Positions 36,506 to 48,500 of a stretch of 64,000 nucleotides of DNA are shown here, piece by piece; positions within the stretch are counted from its first letter, which is position 1; every line of letters starts with the position of its first letter. Source of the stretch: Phoronis australis (Eukaryota; Phoronida; Phoronidae); the NCBI GenBank assembly GCA_002633005.1, contig NMRA01000239.1:500592-564591 (forward strand), read 5' to 3'. A model generated the notes under the pieces. The model searched no databases and was not told the DNA's origin. It saw only the letters and a program-made list of their open reading frames with translations. Made by a program: the position numbers and the translations under genes.

Positions 36506-39500
36506 CTGAAAAATAGCAAAATGAGATTATATAAAACATAAATGAGATTATATAAAACATAAACACACCCTCAGAAATCGCTTTCGTATTGATATTCAGG
36601 TTCTCCTTCATTCCCGTGCATGCAATCATTACTAAGACCGAGATCAGAGGAGCAGGAGACACCTTTGTGCAATGCTCGATTGTCTGTCAGTGAAGGCATG
36701 ATTTGAACCCGGGTCTCCCAAACGGGAGACCACAGATCAAACCACTGAGCTACACTGTCCCCTCAGTTTGGAAACCAGTGAACTGGAGACCTAGATTGTC
36801 CGGAATGGAAGGATATCGTCAAGCTGGGATAACTTACTTTGCAGATAGTGTAAAATATGTCTCATAGAGCGGGAGATGGTTTGAGTATCTGACGATACAA
36901 TAGTTCGTAAAAGCATCAATTGAAAAATCGCATTATTTCCAACAAGACGGCGTTAAATAAGCGATGGAAACGTGGTTTTCTGTTTCATTACTTTGGTAAA
37001 CAAAAAGGTAACTATTCCTAAGGGCGTCACATAGTTAATGAACTCGGTGCAACGCAACCAGATAACTACATAAACAGAATTAATGATGTTTCCTACTCTA
37101 GAATGTTGTGAGAAAGATGCGTGTAGCAAAACTGCAAACTGGAAATAGGCCACGAAAAGCGTAATGTGACTGCATACCTCAGCTTTCTACCAGCCCGGCG
37201 AGATTTGTAGATATCGCACTGGTGAAGGTGACCTAAGTGATTAGCGGCATCACATAAGGCCTTATGGAACTGATACTGGATTTGGAAACTGAAGAAGTAC
37301 CTTCAAATAGAATATGGATAGAAATGCAAAAGCCACGGAAAATAGTATTAATATCAGCCTCTGACATTCTTGATTGATGTTTCCAAAGTTTAGGCCTCGT
37401 TAAATAATTCCAGGTTATCTGATAAACTAAAATATTATGGATGGAGTCCTTGACCTTCATTTTTAATACATGTAGCTACTCGTGTAACCGTCCTCAGTAA
37501 TTTCGAGTAAACAATGACGCAGTTCGAATTTTGCGGGATTACCCACATGGACCTATAATCAATGTCAACGACATTTATAGCTTAATGCTATACAGTACCA
37601 CCGTCTCAACTCGCTGCAGTGAGGACGGTGGCTATCCCATCGGCCCTCCATACGTCGGACGTTTTTCGACAAAACATGCCTCTCACTAATTAAACCATCA
37701 AATTCAAGTTGAGATAATTACACTTTCCGCATCTAGAGGGACACCTTAGGAGGCCGTCGATGTCTTTAACTCTTTTCAGCTTAAAATATCTCCAGCTCTA
37801 ATCAAACGTTTTTTTTTAGCAGGGGATATGGCGTCATATCCATTGGCACCAGCAGCTTAAACATTGCCAGTTGCCGATTTGGAAAACTGAACGAAGTACA
37901 GTTCGTAGAACAAGTTCGGAAGTATTTGCAGGAGTTGGTATGAGTTAAAGATATCGGCGGTCCCTTCCATATCCAAAAGATATGACTTCATATCCCGTGG
38001 CGCGAGCAATGTAAAAACGACCAGTCGCCGATTTAGGCAACTGAACGAAAATACTGTTGCAAAAACTGGTGTATTGTTCCGAGCTTGTTGTGGTGGGAAA
38101 ATAAACTTGTTCAGGAAAAAAGCAGATTTCATGGTATTCTGAACAACTTCAAATATTTCCTTTTCTTTGAAAGTAAGGAAACTTATATAATACTCGGTCT
38201 TTCTTGATTCGTTTAAATGATGTCATATGGCTAGGAAAAAGTGCACAAAATGGTATATTTATATTATACACATGAATTTAAAAAGTTATATAACTATCAG
38301 TTTTAGCAAGTCCAACGTCATTACCGATCCTTTATTTAAAACTACAAAGATACTTAAAATAAACTACTTGAATGATCGTGCATTCATCACGATTGTCAAC
38401 CTTCATATTTTAATGCTTTCACTTTAATTACGTATACATCTTATCCACGCAGTCGCCATTTTAAAAGTGAGCCTCTTTTTAGGTTTTAAAAACAATGCAT
38501 TCTGCGCTTAATCACAGTGCAAAGCGTGATTTTTTTTCGCGTGCCTCGTTATATTTATGTCTCAAATGCATTGTCTTTTAAACCTAAAAAGAGGCTCACT
38601 ACTAAAATGATCTGCTTATTAATATTATAACAGGTAACGCCATCTTTTGCATGAACATCTCATTGCCGCAAAGCTTTCCAAATGACTCTGTACCCAATGC
38701 CTTGTGATTAGCAACAGCCAGTGTTGCACCAAATGTTTAATCCCTCAATATTTTCGGTTATTAGTTACTTTAAGAATCTACTGTTTGTTATGGAAACTAC
38801 AACATTGAATGCACCATTCGCAATTACTTATTACGCAACTAACATCTGTTCATGGTTCTACATTTAGATGTGTTCTTGCAGTAGGTGTCCTTTGCAGGAG
38901 GAGGTTGTTAATTTCGTCCTGTTTCTTTCCAAAACACAACATGATTTTAAGATGCCTGCTGAACAACCTCTACAAATTAGTCACAAAATGTTGCACGAAC
39001 AGCGACTCGGAAGTTTAGACGCGTTTGTTTTTAACCACATGCATAAATATTTCCTTGTAACCTTCTGACCCCGAGTGTCGCTTGGTCACACAACAAAGCG
39101 CGTGCACAAGGTCGACGTTCGTAAACACAGACTCAAAACAGTGTTTGTTTATGTTTCACAAGTTCACAATAACCCTAAATGTAATTTTCGGGTGTTGATG
39201 TTTAAATGTATGTAATTATGCTACGTGGCAATTAAAATAAGGTGTAAAACATAAAATTGGCAGAAAATATGTAAACTGGAGGCATTGGTGGACTTTAGAA
39301 TATGTATAAAACCGTTTCACTCAAAACAGTGTTTCAAAATTCTTGTTGTAGAAATAAAGACTTTACAAAAATAACAATATCACATACAGTACGAGAAAAA
39401 AGAAGTGCAGTTTTGTTGATCTAGTCATATTAAATCCTCCTTTAATGCGTAGCTCTTCTGATGTTCAGGCTAAAGGTTTGGATATTTTGACTTGCAGCTA

Positions 39501-42500
39501 AAGTCAGGTGTAATTTAGAAAAAAAAAACAGTCCCCAGAAACAAACGAGACAATTTGGAATGGGTTTGTAACAATTAGAGTTGACCGACACCATTTTTAA
39601 CAGAGAATTTGTTATTAGTTTCCAATTCATCAATAAAAAGGACATTGAAAACATTAGATATTTTACCAAAATTTGCTTGCACCCCTTATTTTACAAAAAT
39701 ACAGCAACGGGCAAATTTCGTAATAAGCTAACCAGTTACTTCGAATAAACCCAACGATCAAACTCCTTTTAGTTAAATGATCAAAGAAATGTACTTACTA
39801 TAATGATTAGCGGGAAAAATGCTCACCTGATGTAAGGTATGTTATATGCAATATGAAACTTCGACGCAGGGTCGAAATCGTCCTCAGTCCTGTTTATAGG
39901 ATAAGTGATGCCCTGGTAACGTAATCTGCAGTAGAAAACAGCAGAACTCTCCGAATTGTGAAATAAACATCGTTCGTGGTATTGCGTTTGTAATTAAGTC
40001 TACTTGCAAATATTGCCAAAAAGGACATTGATAAAATTCCTTTACACGTACATATAAGAAGCGGGTCTTGTTGCATTTTGTGTTCTCGCCCGAGCGAACA
40101 GGTATGCTACCGTGTAAATTGCCCTCTACAAAGGACACGACTTTATTTAGAACTGATCGTTAAAACAGAAGGACTAACCAACCAGTCTTGCCTAGTTTGA
40201 CTCGCTTTCAGTCGCATTGCTTCATCCAGGCAACAGTTTGATTTGAGTTTTCAATCGCAACCCAAAGAAGTACCAAGAACATGCCGTTCGTAGCTGCACG
40301 CAGCGCAAACAAATCTCAAAATACCCAGGCCAACTCAACATGTGCCAATTTTACTATTACCCGGATTGCCGCCACAGGATTGCCACAAGATTGCACCTTT
40401 TGGGGCCAGGCCGCCTTAGTAGGGTTAGGGTTCAGGTTAAGGTTTAATTGTGTTAGGTTTGGGGTTGGGCGTAGGGTTACGTAATTTAGACTTCAGAACA
40501 TATGCATCTTCTATTTGGTACAATCTTGTGCCTTACATCTGTAAATTCACCCGTGGCCCAAAAATTATAGAGAAGAGGTAACTTCAAACATCGAGTGCGA
40601 CCTTACTACGTTGTTTATTAATTAAACTCTCTAATGTACCTCATATCCCACCATTTCCGGTTGTATTCAGAGCTGTTGATGTTTCCCCTGAACACTTCCC
40701 ATCTCCATTTGTCAACGATTAAACCGTAAGGAATAAAGGCAATCTTTAAAAGCGCTTGCTCCAGCAAGAAGTTGATGTCGCGCTCTGAAATACAAAGTCG
40801 CATTAAAACGGTAGACGTGAGAGACAGAAAGAGAGAAGCCGGACAGAGAGGGAGGGGGGAGACAGACGGGGGAGGGAAGAGAGAGCGGAGGGGAGAGGAG
40901 AGAGAGGGTGGGGAAGAGGGAGAGAGAAAACGAAATGACCGAAGTCTTGATTTTTAACGACTGTGTTTTTTGTCTAAATCTTACTAATTTTTCAGAGATT
41001 CTATTGTACTTAGTAGAATTTTCAAATTTCGTGCCAAGTTTGTTACGCGTGGCATCCGCGACTTACCCCGCGCTGAACTTAAAAAAATCTCATTTTTAAG
41101 AAAGAACACAATCACATGAGTACAAACAGTAAAGCATTACTTCCGTGTGCAAGGTGGATTCGTCTGGACAACAAGAATTTGAAAAATATATGGTTTCATG
41201 GCACGGCTGGCTGTGTGTTAATAGTAGTGTAAACTTTGGTAGCGAACGTATCCAATTACTTTAAACCAACATAGGAAAATTCATCAGAAAGTTTCAAGTT
41301 ACTAGACTCTTCATTGTTAGATAATGCGGTTAAACATAACCCCTTAATAATCACTGCAAGTAGAAGTCATGAAAAAAGGAGTAGACGTGCATGACAAATC
41401 GCATTTTCATGTATATTTAACTTGTATGCTTGGATAAAGTGATTAAAAAACTTACAGTTTCTGTTCAAAATCGTCGTTTCTTGGGAAACGTTAGGTCAGA
41501 CGGTATTAGGTATTCCTCAATTTTCAGTTCACTGTCTTCAAAAACCGAAATAACAGTATCACAGTGAAAACACGTCATAACCTAAACTTTGTGCTAAGAA
41601 TCCTTGAAAATATAAATAGTGAGGACAAGACATGAAATATGTATTTTAAGTACTTCCTCTTCAATTTGTGTACTTTTAATCAAGAAATAAACACAAAAGT
41701 TTACTTTTTTTGCGTGACGTCAGGAGTGGATCCGATTTCCGCCACTGTGTTGTTCTACACCAGTCGCGAGCCGAGTATCGCGAAAAGTTGCCAGTGTGGA
41801 GGATGCAGTAATAGCGATCGGACAGACAGTATTTGAGTTTATGCGCTTACAAAAGGCCCTAAGATCGCTCAGATTTTGGGGCGTCAGCAGTAGAGCAACG
41901 ATACGCAAGAGGTTCCAACCTGTTACATGCCTTTACTCAGCGATGAAAATCCGAATATCTTACATCTCTTCGCGAGTACCACACTATCAAATCTGGTTGC
42001 CAATCCGTGAACATAAGTTGTGGTGACATCGTTCTTATACGTGACGAAAATACCCCACGTGTCATGTGGAATATGGGCAAAGTGGAAAAACTCAATCGCG
42101 GTAACGATGGACATGTGCGTTCTGTGGTTCTCAAAACGAAAAACGGACTAACCAGTAGACCCATTAAGAAACTTTACTCTTTGGAAACTTCAGCATAAAC
42201 TGCATGATACGGACTCTATATAACTTACTTACTCGATTGCGACATATATATCTTGCTTACTATTCCTATTGTCTGGTTTCACATTTGTTTGCTGTTTTAT
42301 TTCCGTATTGTCTTATTTAATGTTTGCCTGATTTATTTCTGGTTTCGACCATTTATACTATTATGTTCACCATTTTTCGCGCCGGGGAGAATATTGGAAT
42401 GTGTTTGTGACAGGTTTTCTTGGTTTATTTAGCTTAGGTATTTCCTGTATATGTTCAGTTTAAAGTTATTAATTGCTACCTCTTGACATATATTTACAAA

Positions 42501-45500
42501 TCATCCCAGCTCTAGCTCATCTTCCCCATTGGTTAGTTTTATATTTGGCGCACATTCTGATTGGTCGAATAGGTTCACTTGCATGCTATATGTTAGATCT
42601 TTATACTATCACATCAGAAGCTTTTAATACATCATACTGCACACAAGTATTTTTCTCCACGAACCACGAGCTAGAGCTGGGATGACTTGTAAATACATGT
42701 CAAGAGGTAGCAATTAATAACTTTAAACTGAACATACATGTATACAGGAAATACCTAAGCTAAATAAACCAAGAAAACCTGTCACAAACACATTCAAATA
42801 GAAAGAGTGTATTGCGTTGTACCATTGCTGGGAACGTAGTTGTCAGGCACATATTAAATATGAGTCTCGGCATCAAATTGTGACTGAGACAATGGGTGAG
42901 ATTGCAGTAAGTTTCCAGATTTGTGGGAATGCATGCTATCCACATATACGCCAGAGCTCAGTAGTAGAAAATGGGATGTAGGCCTGCAGTAGATGCCATG
43001 TAAGTAGTTTGAAAGTCAAGAACGCAGCCGGCAGAAAGGCTGAAGTCACTAATCAACGAATCACAACGGTAAAATGCTTTCATAAGACACACACAAATAT
43101 CATTTACCAGAAATAAAATCCAGTTGGCATCACTATAATTTGATATCATCTTCCTGATAAACGCACTCGGCATTCGAAGAAATGAAATCAGTGTCCGGTA
43201 TTCGCGACTGGGATTTGACGGTCAGGGTAAAAAACTTTGATTAGATTTACGTTTCGAGACACAAGTTACTCGACACTAAAGTTGTCAGGAAATTAAATCG
43301 TGATTCAATAAAATGCTGTAATTACCGCACTGAAATCAAGATTGTCTGCAGACAGAGTAAGCTTCGACTCGGCTTCACTCACCGAAGACGCCGGCGCGGG
43401 CAGGTTGAGTTCGCACGGCCTCAAACACGCAGTTTGCCTGTTTCATCTATTACCTGAGTGTCGTCTTCACCCCCATCTGCATATATGTCTTATCAGTATT
43501 CGTCAAGCTCGCCCTCTAAGTCTTCGCAACTTAACTATCCGCCATTGCATATATACTGTCAACTGATCTACGTGTTCCACTGATAACATCACGTGGCGGG
43601 AAACCAAAAAAATCATTTATTTTTCTATAAAATTCTAAAACCTGCAAAAATCCATTGTAAGAGTGCTTTGAGCTTAGGCACTGGTGTACTTAGTGGTAGC
43701 AAGGCTGCAGTTTTGACTTGACTTATACATGTATAGCTGTCACATGTGGAGTTCTGTGGTTGCTGTTACTCTCGTGACTGTTATTCAGGTTCCCAGTCAG
43801 CATTCCGTTGAGGTGCAAGGTTTGCTCAGCTATATAAATTGAACCATAATGCAGATCACTCATAGTTTTTGTCATGGGAAACCTGCCCCTACTCAATACT
43901 TGCACGAGATCTCCGTTATGCATGAAAACGATGCGTTGTGTCCAAACTACAATGGTTCTGCAAATTTGGAACACGCGCGCTTTCACGTTCGCGAGGTTAA
44001 ACTTGATGCTAAAACGTGGCATTGTGTCCTAAACATCAATGCATGTTTTTTTAGTGCCACCAAAGAGTGAAAAGTACAGAATATTATACACGCAAGTGTT
44101 GGGAAACCTGATCTAATTTGATATTACTGGAAATGTGCACCTCATTTCGCAACGCTAACCAGCCAGCGCTCGATTTCGTTCCCAGTTTTTTCTTTTCAGT
44201 ACAGGTTACTTCACCAATACAACTCAATTAATCATCGCTTCTTTTCACATCATGGCAGGTGATTAGTCCTTAGCTTTTACATGTACTCTGACCAGCACAG
44301 CAGTCCGTGTCAGCCATTTTGAAAGCACAAAAACATCTGATGACTACATGTACGACGCCGTCCCGATTTCAGTTACTTTGCCAGAAGCAAACGCAAAGGC
44401 ACTCTCTCCGCAAGTATTGTTCATTCAACACAACGCTAATTTTTTTTTCAAACTGAATTAAATATGATGTTTTTGATTAATCTTTGCTTTTGGTGGAAAA
44501 TCACCACATGAAATGACTGCTGTAGCGTGTCAGCTGACTCATGCATTATGGGTACTCACTCAAATGCTGCCATATGTAACAGGGTCTCCAAGGGAATCCC
44601 GTCCACTTTCAAAAACATTTAAAAATAATAGTAAAGTCAGGCAAAGATAACACGAAAAGGGCTCAAAATACAAAATGCTCAGGTTTTACTGACTTCTTTT
44701 AACTGACGAAGCTCATCTTGTGTTGTAAGTTGGTAGGCGTAAACGAGAGAGTACCTTTAAAGAATTCACGATTCCTTCATAAAATCAGGAACAAAACGAA
44801 TGTTATGTTCATAGCAACATGTATGGTGAAATATTCTAGACTGTTTGTTTCATATGCGTTTGATCGTGTCCATTTTGCAAACAATTTTCACCTTTGAAAT
44901 CGGTATGGACCTTGGTTGATGACAAAAACGAAAACTACAATAGACATGGCTTACTTCTCTGCAAGGCCGGGTCATGCTTTTCTTTCAAGAGACCTATTTT
45001 TCGAAGGTGACTTGGAGTGTTCGCTGACAGTGCAATGACGTCACCAACCGCCTCGTGAAAGGCACTGTTAGCTCCTTGTCGATAGATGGCGGGCTGGTGT
45101 TGATACTGCATAAAGTAAGCGATATGCCCCATCTCATGATGCACAATGGTGAAATACCAAGAGTTGACTTTCGTGCACATCTTAATTCTGAAAAGACGTA
45201 TCAGTTCACAAATCAAAGTTGATATACCCGTATAATGGCGATATTAACCAACCAGACACTGAGTCAGGAAACAGATTATTCGGCTTTTGCGTTTCCCAGT
45301 AAGTGGCAGCATGTCATAAATGTACGAAAGATCACTTTCCTAGTTTTTCTCTTTTGGACTACATGCCCAATGCCGGACGTAAGACTGCAAGTTTGACTTC
45401 TCAAAATAATTAGTGTTGACCTGCATTTCACACTGTTTAGTAGTCACAGAGCCATACTGGTTACTTAAAGCATGTCGTAATTTATAATGATCATGAAAGT

Positions 45501-48500
45501 TGAGACTAATTTTATATGTGTACAGGCCTGATTCGATTTTCTTTTATTACTCGGGTAAACAAATCAAATTGCAGCTTTATTGTGACAGTCTCAGCCAGGC
45601 TGATCCTCCGAGTAATCATGCTAGACACAGCGCGTAAAAGCTAGTGAAATCGGATGAGAATTGAAGAAATGAAAATACAATGATTAGCACATTAAGAAGT
45701 GGCGCGATTTTCTAAATTTTAAGATTTTTTACAAATGAGAAATAGTTTTTGTCCTTTCACATACCAACCAATAATGTACTAGTAGTATTTATTTCATAAT
45801 TTAAAAATGTAGCGACATTGAAGCCACATTTGCAACAATTAGTGGCTGAATTGGACAGTCATTCCTGCTAGATGTATTCAAGAGTGTCTAGTAGAAAGTC
45901 ATATCGGTGTTATGACCCAGGAAATGTACTTTCAATCCAAATCCCAAATAAATAAAGGTTTTGCAATGACAAGATTTTGTCAAGGACAAAACGCGTGCCC
46001 GTATCCACGACAAGGCTTGGGCGTTTACAAGGAAGCCACCTGCGTATATAAGAGACTACGTATTATGCTACACGAGAAACCTTTGAATGAACAATTATCT
46101 TTGAAAAACGTCATTATTTCATATTTAGGCTAGTGGGCCTATTTACATGTATCCAGTTTGTCATCAAGAATCCGACTTGTTTGCTTCTACTTCTTCGGAT
46201 TGACTTTCAAAGGGTTTTCGGACATAGCAAAACATTGGGTAAATGACGTCTGACACGCACCAAAAGTAATATTTCTGTAGTTTCCCATATGTCCTCAGGC
46301 TCGTCAACAGTTGGATTCCCCCATGCCTCCTCTGAGCCTTCACAAAGCATCGTGTAGGGCCAAATGTACATGTACACAGCCATGCAATTTCTCTAAATGT
46401 AGATCCTTTTAGTGGTCAACAATATGCGATGTCGCAGTGTGACACCATACATGTATATTGTCGCACTCCACACATTTTGCCGCCCCCGGAGTCACCAATA
46501 GGTGCCGGGTGCAATACATGCAGTGAATCCCGACACATGTTGTCGTCCGGGCGACAATATATGTCTGTGTTCTCTGCACTTATTGGCGCACTCGCCATAT
46601 ATTGTCTCATGGGCGACAATAGGTGTCCAGTGTGACAATATATGTCACAACTGGATGATCTCGCCGACGAAGCATGTTTTTGACAAAATTTAGCCGCTCC
46701 TGTACCCTTCCAGACCGTTTCATCAACATTTGGTTGACATATTAGTTGACTTTTTGTACTTACCGACATAAACAACACAAAAACTTTCATCTCATGGCAA
46801 TACCAAAAATCTCCGAAATGCAAGCTAGTTCAAAATAGAACTAATGCGTTAAAAACACTACACGGCACATTTTCACGAAATTGAACAACCAGGGGGTTCT
46901 TTATTAATTATTAATACCTGAAGTCATGGTGTTTAAACATATCAAATGCCAGGGGGTGACATTGAACACCGCGGCCGTCAGTTGGCTGTTCAAACATCGA
47001 GTAGTCCCAGAACTCTTTCGTCATTGGTTGAAAGCCCAGTGATGTAAAAAATTTCTCGGCCTCCTGATATATTGTCCTTGCCGTGTAGTTGCGGGCGCGC
47101 ATTTCTGACGTAATATCCGGCGATGCCACTTCAGGATACGGTGCTAGGATCTTGTAGAGTTTTTCCCAGGACTGTGCCCACATGTTGCCTGCGGAAGGTT
47201 CTTAAATCAGGATTGCGCAGAAATAACATTAATGTCTTGAAAGACTTTGAGAGAATATTGACATTGAATAGGTTAAAACCTGTCTACGCCTGAATTTATT
47301 ATCACGGTAAACATCGTATATATACATGTATTTATTCATTTGCGGGGTTAACTTTTATGTTCAAAGTGGTAAGAGTTTTTTTTCAAAGGAAGTACAAAAT
47401 GTACCTCCAACATGACGACAACAGATATTATTATAAACCGGCGTGATCAGTAGGCCCAACTCTAGCACTGTTTTGCCACGAACTGTGTTGTTTTACTAAG
47501 GTCTATAATTATAATTATAGTTACGTTTCAAAGTATGCCAACAGATAAATGATGCCTACTTTGTTGTAAAATATGAATAAAATCACACAGAGACGATAAA
47601 ATTGCTACCCAACGTTTCCTGTGCACCTTTCGTTTTCCCGCTACTGTCGACAGGCTGGAGGACGAAACATACATTTATGGTATTGTAAAGTGTTCATGTA
47701 CAATTCATACGATTACGTTGTTTTTTCGTCTTTCTATGTGTTTTCACTTACAGTTTCCTGTAAAAGACTGCCTAGAGAATTCATACATTATGCAGTGAAG
47801 AACTCACCAAGCAAATGAGCTGGTATTGGTCCATCCTCGCGGATACCTGCATCAGGATATATTTGCTTCAGTTTTCGTCGGACATACGCATGCAACTGTT
47901 CGTAAAGGGGTTTTATGCCATGCCACATCCTGTCAACCGTACCCTCTAACTCGTCGCTCTCGTAGTTACTTTGTCTTAAAAAGTCTCCAGCATCTTTGAA
48001 ATCTGTCACAAATTACCAAACAAACGGATTGGTACATTCGAAAAGACACAGTACGCTTTACGTGTGCAACCACAATTTCACATTATTGAATTTTGGCTGA
48101 TCTGCCTAAAACATTCGACCTTGAGACCATGACCAGACGATTGAGTTTTCATTTGAGCATAAGCTTCTTTCCGCAGTTATTCACGGAACTCTACAACCCA
48201 AAATGCAATATTTTGATAATGTAAATAATTTTCGTTACAGATATGACCTACGTCGACACCTAAGCACTAAATTTGCTAGTCAAAAAGATTAATTTCTGAA
48301 AAGTGAATTACCTACTATTTAGTGTTCGAATACACTTGGGTTTTACTCAGATGAGTGTCTAGTCCCTAAATTCGAGGTACGGATTGAAGCAAAACTTGGG
48401 GCTTCGAATAAAGATTTAAATCATAGCAAAAACGCTCATCAAGTGCAAGCGTCCACACGAGCCATTAATGTATTCGAGCTCAGAATAACGTATTTTGGGT

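Noticed and set aside
36780-36870. Minus-strand Pro-Leu-Tyr-Glu stretch next to a GTAAGT, considered as the penultimate ACE exon
   Set aside because: The lead-in sequence does not match ACE, and exon 10 carries the real Cys-Asp-Ile-Tyr segment with correct phases.
36953-37153. 66-codon minus frame with a hydrophobic stretch and Phe-Gln-Phe, briefly taken as the ACE Gln-Phe-Gln-Phe-His segment
   Set aside because: The true segment is in exon 10 (37178-37300). This frame begins just downstream of its donor, inside intron 10.
42400-42792. CRISPR-like or tRNA explanation for the long inverted repeat
   Set aside because: One pair of long arms, no spacer array and no cloverleaf. The context is a retrotransposon end in animal DNA.
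46416-46823. 135-codon minus frame in ACE intron 6
   Set aside because: It translates the palindromic repeat cluster. Repeated Tyr-Cys/His motifs follow from the DNA repeat.
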